64,000 nucleotides of DNA from UBA2784 sp964494625 (GTDB lineage: Bacteria > Pseudomonadota > Alphaproteobacteria > Micropepsales > Micropepsaceae), in assembly GCA_964494625.1 (NCBI GenBank), contig CAZBRT010000001.1, forward strand, positions 992,001 to 1,056,000, given 5' to 3'. The notes below the pieces were generated by a model. It saw only the letters and a program-made list of their open reading frames with translations, was not told the origin of the DNA and searched no databases. Within the stretch, counting starts at the first letter, position 1. Every line of letters begins with the position of its first letter. Below, in pieces: positions 52,147-60,930 of the stretch. Position numbers and translations under genes: made by a program.

Positions 52147-53649
52147 TCACATCGCGCGGACTTTGGCGATGAAGTCATCGACGCGGGTCTCAAGGCCCTG
52201 CGCCTGACGCGCCAGCGTCTGCGAGTAGGTCAAGACCTTCGAGGACGAGCTGCCGGTATCCTCGGCGGCCTGTGTCACGCCGGTGATGTTGCCGGAGACC
52301 TCGCGGGTTGCGGCCGACTGCTCTTCCACGGCACCCGAGATCGAGACGGAGATTGCATTCACCTTCGTCATGGTCTCGGCGATCTCGCGGATCGAGCGCG
52401 CGGTCGTCTGGCTGGCTTCCTGGATGCCCTTGATCTGCTGCGAGATCTCTTCCGTCGCCTTGCTGGTCTGGGTCGCGAGGATCTTGACCTCCGAGGCGAC
52501 GACGGCAAATCCCTTGCCGGCTTCGCCCGCACGCGCGGCCTCGATGGTTGCGTTGAGGGCGAGCAGGTTCGTCTGGGCGGCGATCTCGTTGATCATCTGC
52601 GTCACGGCGCCGATCTTCTCGGCGGACGTCACGAGGGCTGACACCATCTGCTCGGACTGGCGCGTGCCCGCAACCGCCGTGCCGATGATGTTGTTGGAGT
52701 CGGAAATCTGGCGCGAGATCTCGTTCACCGAGGCGGCCAGCTCTTCCGTTGCGGCAGACACCGTGCCGCACTGCTGGTTCGTTTCCTGGGCTGCGGCAGC
52801 CAGTGACTGGGCGGTCGCCTCAAGGTTGGAGGCAGAGCCGGCCACTTCCTGCACCATCACCTTCACGGTCTTCTCGAAGTCGTCGGCGAGCGCGCGGTTC
52901 TCTTCCTTGCGCTTGGAGAGGTCGGTTGCGAATTTCACGACCTTGTAGACGCGGCCACTCGCGTCGAAGATCGGATTGTAGGACGCCTCGATCCAGATTT
53001 CCTTGCCGCCGCGGCCGATGCGCAGGAACTGGCCGGACTGGAACTTGCCTGAACGCAGTATGTCCCAGAACTGCCGGTACTCGGCGCTGTTGCGGTATTC
53101 GGCGGTTGCAAACATCGAGTGATGATTGCCCTTCACCTCCTCGAGGCGATAGCCCATCAAGCTGAGGAAGTTCTCGTTGGCGGTGATGATGCGGCCGTCG
53201 AGCTCGAACTCGATGACGGCCTGCGAGCGGTTGATCGCGGCAACCTGGCCACGCAGATCAGCTTCGGTCATTGCCGCCCTGGTGATGTCGGTTGCGAACT
53301 TCACAACCTTGTAGACGCGCCCGGCTGAATCGCGCACCGGGTTGTAGGACGCCTCGATCCAGACTTCACGGCCGCCCTTGCCGATGCGCTTGAAGCGCAT
53401 GGCCTTGAATTCGCCGGCGGCGAGGCTTGTCCAGAAAATGCGGTACTCGCTGCCTTCGCGCTCTGCCGCGTCAACAAACATCGAATGATGGCGGCCCTTG
53501 ATCTCCTCGATCGTATAGCCGAGCGCGCCGAGAAAATTCTGGTTGGCCATCAGGATTGTGCCGTCCGGCTTGAATTCGATGGTGGCCTGCGAGCGTTCAA
53601 GCGCCTTCAGGATGTTTGCGGCGTCGTTGTTGGTGAAGCGCGTCAGCAT
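52147..53649 (-). CDS. methyl-accepting chemoreceptor with two PAS domains
   Basis: A 500-residue soluble receptor. Two PAS domains (about 10-125 and 130-250) are clearly duplicated: both contain the patterns FLxxxGY, EE(I/V)KGxHHSMF, G(R/K)E(V/I)WIEASYNP and GRVYKVVKFATD. The signalling domain follows (about 265-495) with INEIAAQTNLLALNATIEA. No membrane segment or HAMP. Aer-like redox or ligand sensing is inferred from the PAS-only layout. The last residues (RVDDFIAKVRAM) resemble those of the globin receptor (HVDAFLTKARAA). Confidence 0.9.
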   Translation of the reverse strand: MLTRFTNNDAANILKALERSQATIEFKPDGTILMANQNFLGALGYTIEEIKGRHHSMFVDAAEREGSEYRIFWTSLAAGEFKAMRFKRIGKGGREVWIEASYNPVRDSAGRVYKVVKFATDITRAAMTEADLRGQVAAINRSQAVIEFELDGRIITANENFLSLMGYRLEEVKGNHHSMFATAEYRNSAEYRQFWDILRSGKFQSGQFLRIGRGGKEIWIEASYNPIFDASGRVYKVVKFATDLSKRKEENRALADDFEKTVKVMVQEVAGSASNLEATAQSLAAAAQETNQQCGTVSAATEELAASVNEISRQISDSNNIIGTAVAGTRQSEQMVSALVTSAEKIGAVTQMINEIAAQTNLLALNATIEAARAGEAGKGFAVVASEVKILATQTSKATEEISQQIKGIQEASQTTARSIREIAETMTKVNAISVSISGAVEEQSAATREVSGNITGVTQAAEDTGSSSSKVLTYSQTLARQAQGLETRVDDFIAKVRAM

Positions 53650-53780
53650 GTTTCATGTCCCCGTGCGATGAGAATTGTTCTTATGGGCAACATGCTTAAT
53701 CGCCGGGAACTAACGCGGGATGAATTGGTTGGTGAGTGGGTTGCGGCCTTGGCATCCGCTTACGCAGGTTGCATTTCGCC

Positions 53781-53794
53781 CGCAACGCGTTGCG
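53781..53794. promoter_or_regulatory. 14-bp perfect palindrome upstream of the PAS receptor
   Basis: CGCAACGCGTTGCG lies in the 212-base gap between the exchanger and the PAS receptor gene. It could be an operator; no regulator is identified. Confidence 0.3.
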
Positions 53795-53861
53795 GCAGAA
53801 CGATCTCATCCCGGAAATGCAGCGGAAATTTCCATCATTCCGCCACGTCAACGCGAAAATT

Positions 53862-54830
53862 CTATCCGGAGATTGCGGGCTTGAGGAACAGCCACGCCAT
53901 GTAGCCCGCATAAAGCAGCAGCAAAAACCTGCCTTCCGCGCGCGTGACTTTGCTGTTGGTGCGGGCAACCGCAAACAGCGCCACCGCGCTGACCACCAGG
54001 ACGATCCAGTCCACCAATCCCACATCGGCCGGAACAGCCATCGGCGAAATGGCCGATGAAATGCCGAGAATGCCGAGAATGTTGTAGATGTTCGAGCCGA
54101 CGATGTTGCCGAAGGCGACGTCGGCGCGGCCGCGCAAGGCCGCTACCAGCGTGACGACAAGCTCCGGCAGTGACGTGCCGATGGCAACGACCGTCAATCC
54201 GATCACGGTCTCGCTGATGCCTGCGTTGCCTGCGAGGATAACGGCGCCATGGACAAGCATGTCGGCGCCGTAGATCAGCGCGGCCAGCCCGCCCACCACA
54301 AACAGCAAAGCAGGCGCAAGCGCGCCCGGCGTGGGCTCGTGCGTCACGGCTTCGCCCTCATGCATGGCGGCTGCGGCACCGCCGCGCCGCTCCAGCCACG
54401 CCACGACCGCAACGTAGAAGAGCAGAACCGCGACGAAGGCAAAGCCGCTCTGCCGTGAAATCATGCCGTATTGCAGCGCGATCGCGGCGAGCGCGACAGA
54501 GAGAAGGATCGCGATCAGTGCATCCCGGCCGACAGCAGCAGGCTTGATCGCCATCGGTGAAATCCATGCGACAAGACCGAAAATCAGGAGCACGTTGCTG
54601 ATGTTCGAACCGATGACATTGCCGAGCGCTATGCCGGGGCTGCCGGCAAGTGCCGCGTTCACGCTGGTCACCAGTTCAGGCGTCGAGGTGCCGAAGCCCA
54701 CAAGCGTGAGGCCGATCATCAATTCCGACATGCCATAACGGCGCGCGAGCGATACAGCGCCGCGGATAAGGCCTTCGCCACCCAGCGCAAGAAGCGCGAG
54801 GCCAACTGCAATCTGGAAGAGGGGATCCAT
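53862..54830 (-). CDS. calcium/sodium antiporter (CaCA family)
   Basis: A 322-residue membrane protein of the YrbG type with about 10 membrane segments in two inverted halves. The two alpha repeats are clear: GFGTSTPELVTSVNAAL with GNVIGSNISN in the first half and AIGTSLPELVVTLVAAL with GNIVGSNIYN in the second, including the ion-binding Glu residues. The central loop is short and charged. Ion preference (Ca2+, Na+ or K+) is inferred from the family. Confidence 0.92.
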   Translation of the reverse strand: MDPLFQIAVGLALLALGGEGLIRGAVSLARRYGMSELMIGLTLVGFGTSTPELVTSVNAALAGSPGIALGNVIGSNISNVLLIFGLVAWISPMAIKPAAVGRDALIAILLSVALAAIALQYGMISRQSGFAFVAVLLFYVAVVAWLERRGGAAAAMHEGEAVTHEPTPGALAPALLFVVGGLAALIYGADMLVHGAVILAGNAGISETVIGLTVVAIGTSLPELVVTLVAALRGRADVAFGNIVGSNIYNILGILGISSAISPMAVPADVGLVDWIVLVVSAVALFAVARTNSKVTRAEGRFLLLLYAGYMAWLFLKPAISG

Positions 54831-54968
54831 GGTTCACCAATCTGATGCGGATGGCAGACAATGTCGCAGAAGCGACCCGTTGTGCAATTGCGATAAAGCG
54901 GCGCGTGTGACCAACGCACTTTACAGTGCGCCCGGCAGTGTCCGCACTGGAGGAAAACGGGGGTTCCC

Positions 54969-55637
54969 ATGCGGTTTGTACTCTGGCGGCACAAATTGTG
55001 GCTTGCGTCTGTCCTTTTTTTCTTCGCGGCCCATTCGACCTATCTGCGTGTCATGTCGCGCATGCTGTTTGAAGGCGACGTTTTTCGATGGGGCTATGAA
55101 ACAGGGTTAAACGCGGCGGGAGAATCGGTTGGCGTCAGCGGGACGGGGCTTTTGGGCCATGCGTCTTATGTGGCGGCAATGGCTTTCATCATTGCGGCGC
55201 TGTTGTTTGGCGCGCTGCGCCGTCCCGACCGGGTGAGTGCATTCCTGCTCTTTGCATGGTCGGCTATCTCGTTGCTGCTGGCGGCGCAGGTGATCTATGG
55301 CGCTGCCGAGCCCCTCTATACTTCGATGGAAACGATCGGCATCCATAACGAACTGATGGATTGGCGCTTCCTGGTGTTTCCTGCCGCGGTTGCCTTTCTC
55401 GGTCTCATCCTGTTGCTCACAACGCTGACGCCGGACTATCAGTCGCCGACAAGAGCATGGACCGGGCGCAACACGCTCCTGGTTGCGGTGGCCGGCGCGC
55501 TCTTTGCGGCGTCGGCGGTGCTTCTCAACGTTGGCGAGCAGCACGGCAATGGCGATCTGGCCGGGCTCGCTGCCATGTATTCGGGCTTCCTTCTGGCCAT
55601 TGTCGGCCTTGCGCCATGGGAGAAACGGTCAACCTGA
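54969..55637 (+). CDS. integral membrane protein of unknown function
   Basis: A 222-residue protein with about five or six membrane segments (around 8-25, 62-82, 93-112, 135-155, 168-186 and 195-213). No motif is recognised; a conserved-looking ETIGIHNELMDWRF segment lies between segments 3 and 4. GGAGGAAAAC precedes the ATG. It is divergent from the antiporter gene and ends 1 base before the end of the acyl-CoA synthetase gene on the other strand. Confidence 0.65.
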   Translation: MRFVLWRHKLWLASVLFFFAAHSTYLRVMSRMLFEGDVFRWGYETGLNAAGESVGVSGTGLLGHASYVAAMAFIIAALLFGALRRPDRVSAFLLFAWSAISLLLAAQVIYGAAEPLYTSMETIGIHNELMDWRFLVFPAAVAFLGLILLLTTLTPDYQSPTRAWTGRNTLLVAVAGALFAASAVLLNVGEQHGNGDLAGLAAMYSGFLLAIVGLAPWEKRST

Positions 55638-55638
55638 G

Positions 55639-57255
55639 TCAGATTTCACCGGCGTCATGCGCGCCTGCGGCCCATTGCTCGCGCAGGACGAATTTCTGGA
55701 TCTTGCCGGAACCCGTCAGCGGCCAAGAGGTGACACGATACCAGTGGGCAGGGGTTTTGGGGGCGGCAAGTTCCTTGCGCAGATGGGCGACGAGTTCGGT
55801 GCGTGAAACGTCCGCGCCCTCGTGCAAGCGCAGGAACGCCACGGGCAACTCGCCCCACTTCTCATCGGGCACGCCCACCACGGCTGCTTCGGCAATGGCG
55901 GGATGGGTCAGTAGCACATTCTCGATTTCCGCCGGGAACAGGTTTTCGCCGCCGCGGATGATCATGTCCTTCAGGCGGCCCGTGATTTTTACAAAACCGC
56001 GCGCATCCATCGTGCCCAGATCACCCGTGTGCAGCCAGCCCTGGGCGTCGATGGCGGCCTCAGTCGCCTTCGGGTTGTCGTTGTATCCGGTCATCACGCA
56101 ATAGCCGCGGGCGCAGATCTCTCCGGTTTCGCCCAAAGGCATGATCTTGCCGGTGGCGCTGTCCATGATCGCAACATCGGTTTGCGGATATGGCTGGCCG
56201 ATCGTGCCGGTACGATCCTCGAAACTGTCGGTGCCGCGGGTCTGGGTGATGCCGGGTGATGATTCCGTCTGTCCATAGATGATGCAGAGCGTGGTGCCGA
56301 AAGTGTCCTTGACCGCGCGCACCAGCTCGGGGGCAACCATCGCGCCGCCCGACATGACGGTACGCAGGGATGACATGTCGCGTTTGTGCGCGCGATGCGC
56401 TTCCAGCATGCCGACCAGCATGGTGGGCACGCCCAGGAAGGCGGTCACGCGCTCGCGCTCGACCAGCAGATTGACGATGGCTGGATCAAACATCTTGACC
56501 AGAAGCGTGCAGGCACGCTGCTCCACCGCGCCCAGAATGCCGACGGCGCAGCCGCCGGTGTGGAAAAGCGGCATCACCCCCAGATAGGTGTCGCCATGGG
56601 CGACACCCAGACGGCCAAGGGCGAAGCGCGCGTTATTGGCAAGGCCCTTGTGGTGCAGCACCGCGCCCTTGGGAAATCCCGTGGTGCCCGACGTGTACTG
56701 GATCTGCACCGGGTCGTCCGGTTTGACGGCAGGCAGATCGCGCGCGCCCGCTCCGGCAAACAAATCATCCGTGTTCCCGAGATCAATGAGATCGCGCAAT
56801 GCGGGGATTGCGGCCTTGGCGCCGCGCGCATGATCGCCCATCGGATTGCCGCGAAACGATTCCACGAAGAAGAGCCCCGCGCTGCGCGACTGCTCCACGA
56901 CGTAATTCAATTCCTTGGGCTGATAGGCCGGATTGACGGTGACGAGAACAAGGCCCGCCTTGGCGGCGGCAAACTCGAGCAGGACCCATTCGGGGATGTT
57001 GGGCGCGTAGATGGCAATGCGCTCGCCTGGATGGAAGCGGGAGAGGAGCGCGGTGGCCAGGCGCGTTGCGTCCGCATCAAGTTCGGCAAAAGTCCATTGG
57101 CGGCCGATGGCGCCGTCGGGCAACGCCTCCTTGAGCGCGGGCATGGTGCCTGAATCGCGTGCAGCCTCGGCCAGAATGAAGCCGACCGTCACGGGTCGCA
57201 CGGCCTCATCGGTCTGCGCCGGAAAAAAGGATGTCGTCAGCTTCACGTCGTACAT
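55639..57255 (-). CDS. acyl-CoA synthetase (AMP-binding)
   Basis: A 538-residue class I adenylate-forming enzyme. P-loop YTSGTTGFPKGAVLHH, IYGQTESSPGITQ (A5 motif), GWLHTGDLGTMD, and GRLKDMIIRGGENLFPAEIE with the final catalytic Lys in GSGKIQKFVLRE. Chain-length preference cannot be read; it is close to medium- or long-chain FadD-like and DmdB-like enzymes. The ATG at 57255 follows GGGAAA. No other fatty-acid genes are adjacent. Confidence 0.9.
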   Translation of the reverse strand: MYDVKLTTSFFPAQTDEAVRPVTVGFILAEAARDSGTMPALKEALPDGAIGRQWTFAELDADATRLATALLSRFHPGERIAIYAPNIPEWVLLEFAAAKAGLVLVTVNPAYQPKELNYVVEQSRSAGLFFVESFRGNPMGDHARGAKAAIPALRDLIDLGNTDDLFAGAGARDLPAVKPDDPVQIQYTSGTTGFPKGAVLHHKGLANNARFALGRLGVAHGDTYLGVMPLFHTGGCAVGILGAVEQRACTLLVKMFDPAIVNLLVERERVTAFLGVPTMLVGMLEAHRAHKRDMSSLRTVMSGGAMVAPELVRAVKDTFGTTLCIIYGQTESSPGITQTRGTDSFEDRTGTIGQPYPQTDVAIMDSATGKIMPLGETGEICARGYCVMTGYNDNPKATEAAIDAQGWLHTGDLGTMDARGFVKITGRLKDMIIRGGENLFPAEIENVLLTHPAIAEAAVVGVPDEKWGELPVAFLRLHEGADVSRTELVAHLRKELAAPKTPAHWYRVTSWPLTGSGKIQKFVLREQWAAGAHDAGEI

Positions 57256-57404
57256 GAAAAATTTCCCATCAGCCTTGCGGGCATCGTAGCGGTTCCGGCG
57301 TGTTGCACCAGATGGCACTGTGTTTAAGCGCGCTTGAACCTGCGGCGCGATTGCCTATCTGGTGTTGGCCGGTCGCTGGTGCCCTTCAGAACACAGGGCA
57401 ACAG

Positions 57405-57440
57405 ATCGGGCAAGATATCGGGCAAGATATCGGGCAAGAC
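57405..57440. repeat. three 12-bp tandem repeats
   Basis: ATCGGGCAAGAT occurs at 57405-57416 and 57417-57428, and ATCGGGCAAGAC at 57429-57440, between the acyl-CoA synthetase promoter side and the zinc-ribbon gene start. It could hold regulator sites or result from slippage. Confidence 0.8.
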
Positions 57441-57454
57441 ATTGGGGGAAATCC

Positions 57455-57817
57455 ATGCGTGATGCGTCTCAAGTTGCTGCCATGCCTTGTCCGGTCTGCC
57501 GCACGCCATTGGCGTTGGCGGACCGTCGGGGAATTGAAATCGACTATTGTCCGACCTGCCGCGGCGTCTGGCTTGATCGCGGCGAACTCGACAAGATCAT
57601 CGAGCGCAGCGCCGCGGAATTTGCGGCAACTTCACCCCAGCGGATGGCCGAGCCAATGCCCCACCAGCCGCAACCCGCCCCGCAACGCGAACGCGAGCAG
57701 CGCGGCTATGGATTTGGTGGCGAGGGTGGCGAAGGCGGCGAAGGCGGCGAAGGTTTTTACCGTGGCGGGTCGCACCCCAAGCGCAAGAAATCCTGGCTCA
57801 GCGAGATCTTCGACTAG
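57455..57817 (+). CDS. TFIIB-type zinc-ribbon protein
   Basis: A 120-residue protein. An N-terminal zinc ribbon (MPCPVCRTPLAL, then YCPTCRGVWLDRGELDKI) matches the zf-TFIIB/YjdN-like group; four Cys would bind one Zn. A Pro/Gln/Glu-rich middle follows, then a Gly/Glu repeat (GEGGEGGEGGEG) and a basic end. Function is unknown. GGGGGAA lies upstream of the ATG. Confidence 0.8.
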   Translation: MRDASQVAAMPCPVCRTPLALADRRGIEIDYCPTCRGVWLDRGELDKIIERSAAEFAATSPQRMAEPMPHQPQPAPQREREQRGYGFGGEGGEGGEGGEGFYRGGSHPKRKKSWLSEIFD

Positions 57818-57820
57818 CCG

Positions 57821-58900
57821 CTACCGCATCCAGAGGCGGTCGCGCGGGGACTTGCCCGGGCGGGGTGCTTCAGTGATGGAAGATTGTGAGGAGAGGATTC
57901 TTGCGGCCGCCGCGCCCAGCAATGTGTCGATCCGGCCGCGCGCGTTTGTGTCCAATGCAGCGTAGCGCGCCTGCAGGCGTGTCAGGCAATCGGCGCGATA
58001 GGGCGCGGGCTTGACCGTAAATGACGCACCCTGGGACGAAAAAGTCACGGACTTCTCACCGTTGCGCACGGCGTCCGCATTCGATGCTAGGTAGGGCAAA
58101 TACTCTCCAGCGATCAGGGCAAAGATCGGCGCCAGATCCGGCGGCGGGAAAAGATGCGGCGTGGCGGTATCGATCCTGTCCGGCGTCAGCGACAACATGC
58201 GCGCGACCCACAGAAAGACATGAGGTGCGCGCTTGCGCATGATCGCGCCGGGCGTGGGATCGCAGGCAAAATGCGGATAGAGCGGCCCGAAAAAGCCGAA
58301 ATCCGCCTCGCTCGGACGCTGCCCCAGCAGAAAGGGCCGCGCGCGAAAAATGGGTTCGAGTGCGTCCAGTGTCGCGAGGTAAAGCGCCTCGACCGCCTTG
58401 GCGTTGGCGCGCGTGACGCCATCATTTTTGAGATAATGGCGGCGTTGGCGTGCGCGCAGGAAGCGTCGCTTGACGAAAAAGGGAAGCCGGACATCCGCCA
58501 GCATCTCGCGGGCGATGTGCGCGCTCAAGAGCGTGTTGTCGTCCTTGAATGCCCAACGGTAGTAAAGCGCCGGGCGCCAGAGATATTCGTCGCCATAATC
58601 CTCCAGGAGCAGGCTGGCGAAAGCGGTTGCCGGATCATCCGGTCGCATGGCAGGCCCCGTCGCAGTCCCTGCCTCCTCACGCGCCTCCATGATGCGCGAT
58701 GAGTCCGTTTCCCAGTGACCATCCGCATGTTCGATGGCCGGCATCTGCAGGACGCCGGTGTTGCGGCCCGCACGGCGAAAGGCGCGCGTGTCCATCACCC
58801 GGAATTCATGGGCAATGCCCTTGGCGCGCAAATAGCAGAGAAGCTTCTGCGTGAAGTAGGACGCTGTCAGGCCGTGGACGATGGGCAGGCTCGCGGTCAC
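57821..58900 (-). CDS. glutathione S-transferase family protein
   Basis: A 359-residue protein. The N-terminal thioredoxin-fold GST domain (about 1-80, with LTASYFTQKLLCYLRAKGI and VLQMPAIEHADG) is followed by a long all-helical C-terminal part (about 100-300) with RPFLLGQRPSEADFGFFGPLY, the usual GST N-capping region. Longer than classical GSTs, with an extra C-terminal segment. The GTG start overlaps the sulfatase stop (GTGA), so it is coupled to it. Substrate unknown. Confidence 0.75.
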   Translation of the reverse strand: MTASLPIVHGLTASYFTQKLLCYLRAKGIAHEFRVMDTRAFRRAGRNTGVLQMPAIEHADGHWETDSSRIMEAREEAGTATGPAMRPDDPATAFASLLLEDYGDEYLWRPALYYRWAFKDDNTLLSAHIAREMLADVRLPFFVKRRFLRARQRRHYLKNDGVTRANAKAVEALYLATLDALEPIFRARPFLLGQRPSEADFGFFGPLYPHFACDPTPGAIMRKRAPHVFLWVARMLSLTPDRIDTATPHLFPPPDLAPIFALIAGEYLPYLASNADAVRNGEKSVTFSSQGASFTVKPAPYRADCLTRLQARYAALDTNARGRIDTLLGAAAARILSSQSSITEAPRPGKSPRDRLWMR

Positions 58901-60687
58901 GCGGACTTCCGGCGCATGAGGCGCATCGCAAGACGTACCAGTCCATAAAGGAGGCCGAGCAGAATGATGCCGGCAATCGTCAGCTCCAGCCAGTACTGGC
59001 TCGCCATGCGCTTCAGCGTATTCGTCTCCACCTGCCTGTGGATGTTGTAACCCTCGGGCAATGGCAGCACGCCCATCTGCTGCACATAGGTCTGGTACTG
59101 CGCTGTCATGGCGGCAAAGCGGTCGGGCTCCGCCTCGCGCAGATCGCGCGTCTCGCCGGGATCGGCCACGACATTGTAAAGGTGCCACTGGCCGTCACCA
59201 AAGGGTAGCGCATTGTGCACGAGCTTGAATTCGCCATTGAACAAAGCCGCATTGCCGGACACTTCGATGCCGACCGCTTCACCATCGTTCCATGTGCGTG
59301 CGGTTGCGTTGCTCAGCACGGGGGCAAGCGACCGGCCGGTCATTTCCATGGCCCCATCCATTGCCGGATCAACACCGGCGAAGTCGAGAATGGTCGGCGC
59401 AATGTCCGTCACAAAGGCGGTGCCGGTGCTGCGCATGCCGGGCGTAACACCGGGACCCGCAATCACCAGCGGCACGCGGATGCCGCCCTCACTTGTATAG
59501 AACTTGAAAAGCGAACCGGGTGCTGCCACGGCACTTGCCCATTCGCGGCCGATGAAGTTCATGCTGCCGCGTTCGCCCAGGGTTTCGAGCGTGCGCTCAT
59601 AGCCATGCGTTGCCATCCAGAGGTCAAAGCCTGTGGCTTCCAGCGGGTTTGACGGCTCGGGCCCATTGTCGGAGGTGACGATGATGATCGTGTTCTCCCA
59701 TTCACCCGTTGCCTTCAGATGATCAATCAGGCGGCCCAGGTTCCGGTCCACCGATTCAATCATCGCTGAATAGACCTGCATGGCGCGCGCGGCGATGGCC
59801 TGTTCTTCGGGAGAGAGGCTGCTCCATTGGCGCATGCGCGGATGCATCGCGGGCGGTGGCGCATCGGCCGGAATGAGCCCCAGCGCCTTGGCGCGTGTGT
59901 AACGTGCCGTCTGCAGCGCGTTCCAGCCCTGCTCGAACTGACCGGAGTAGTTTTCCGTCAACTCACGCGGCGCCTGCACCGGAATGTGCACCGCCTGAAA
60001 GGCAAGATAGGCGAAGAACGGCTCATCCGATCCGTTGCCCAGATATTCCATCATCTTCAAGGTGATGAAATCCGACGAATAGAAATCGGCGGGAAGGTCG
60101 GTTGCCTTGCCATCCTCATACCAGGGCGCTTCGGCGTAATAGGGGATGTAGGCCTTGTCCTCCCAATTGTCGGCGCCCGAGGCATCCAGCGCAAAGGAGC
60201 GGTCGAAGCCGTGGGCGTCCGGCAATTGGCCGTCGCCATCACCCAGATGCCACTTGCCGGTCATGTAGGTGCGATAGCCCGCTGCCGAAAGGCGCGTGGC
60301 GATGGTGGCGACACCGGGTTCGAGGTGGAGGGAATAGCCCGGCTTGCCTTCATGCTCCGGCGGCAGCACTTCCGGGATAGTCGCAACACCATTACGGTGA
60401 TTGTCGATACCGGTCAGCAGCATCGCGCGCGACGGCGAGCAAAGCGGCGATGTGTAATAGCGCGTGAACTGTGCGCCATCGCGCGCCAGTGTGTCGATCA
60501 CCGGCGTGCGCGCTTCGCCGCCATAGGCGCCAAGATCGGTCAGCGCCAGATCATCAAACAGGACGACGACGATGTTGGGCCGGTCTTTGACTGCTTCTTC
60601 GGGTGGCAGCACGACATCGGCCAGAGCGGGGGCGGCGACGATGGCGGCGCCCAAGAGCGACGCAAGAAGGCGGGAAATGCGGCGCAT
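58897..60687 (-). CDS. type I sulfatase, Cys type, with a C-terminal membrane anchor
   Basis: A 596-residue sulfatase with a signal peptide (about 1-23), the metal Asp pair DD at 45-46, and the active-site CSPSR at residues 83-87, where Cys83 would be turned into formylglycine by an FGE or anSME. GKWHLGDGDG, TSDNGPEPSN and EGGIRVPLVIAGPG are conserved metal and sulfate contacts. A hydrophobic segment near the C-terminus (LELTIAGIILLGLLYGLVRL) with a basic tail suggests anchoring in the inner membrane with the enzyme in the periplasm. No maturase gene is here. The start at 60687 follows GAGGGG. Confidence 0.9.
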   Translation of the reverse strand: MRRISRLLASLLGAAIVAAPALADVVLPPEEAVKDRPNIVVVLFDDLALTDLGAYGGEARTPVIDTLARDGAQFTRYYTSPLCSPSRAMLLTGIDNHRNGVATIPEVLPPEHEGKPGYSLHLEPGVATIATRLSAAGYRTYMTGKWHLGDGDGQLPDAHGFDRSFALDASGADNWEDKAYIPYYAEAPWYEDGKATDLPADFYSSDFITLKMMEYLGNGSDEPFFAYLAFQAVHIPVQAPRELTENYSGQFEQGWNALQTARYTRAKALGLIPADAPPPAMHPRMRQWSSLSPEEQAIAARAMQVYSAMIESVDRNLGRLIDHLKATGEWENTIIIVTSDNGPEPSNPLEATGFDLWMATHGYERTLETLGERGSMNFIGREWASAVAAPGSLFKFYTSEGGIRVPLVIAGPGVTPGMRSTGTAFVTDIAPTILDFAGVDPAMDGAMEMTGRSLAPVLSNATARTWNDGEAVGIEVSGNAALFNGEFKLVHNALPFGDGQWHLYNVVADPGETRDLREAEPDRFAAMTAQYQTYVQQMGVLPLPEGYNIHRQVETNTLKRMASQYWLELTIAGIILLGLLYGLVRLAMRLMRRKSA

Positions 60688-60712
60688 GGGGCCCCTCGTC
60701 AGGCTTGCCGAA

Positions 60713-60732
60713 ATAGTGACACTCATAGTGAC
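60713..60732. promoter_or_regulatory. direct repeat ahead of the sulfatase gene
   Basis: ATAGTGAC occurs at 60713-60720 and at 60725-60732, 12 bases apart, about one helical turn. It may be an operator for the sulfatase-GST unit. Confidence 0.35.
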
Positions 60733-60851
60733 AATATCTCTCTCGGCGCACTCAGGCAAGAGCTGGGGGCCGGATTTTCCCTCATGCGCATCAAGGGGTT
60801 GGCTGGTTGCCCGTTGCTTTGCTGCCGCAGTCTAACCCCAATTGCCAACCC

Positions 60852-60865
60852 TTGACCAAAGTCAA
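60852..60865. promoter_or_regulatory. FNR/FixK-type box upstream of ompW
   Basis: TTGACCAAAGTCAA is a perfect dyad of the form TTGAC-N4-GTCAA, matching the anaerobox used by FNR, FixK and FnrN regulators. It lies 66 bases before the ompW start, and OmpW genes are FNR-regulated in enterobacteria. Confidence 0.6.
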
Positions 60866-60930
60866 TGGCGTTTCCACGTCCCGGGTCCAGAAGGGGCCAT
60901 CTTCAACGGGATGAGAAAGGAATCACACCC

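Noticed and set aside
57405..57440. CRISPR or replication iterons
   Set aside because: Three directly abutting 12-bp repeats without spacers, no cas or rep genes.
58901..59188. N-terminal extension of the GST-like protein
   Set aside because: The added sequence overlaps the sulfatase coding region in another frame and has no GST features; the GTG at 58900 gives a normal GST start.
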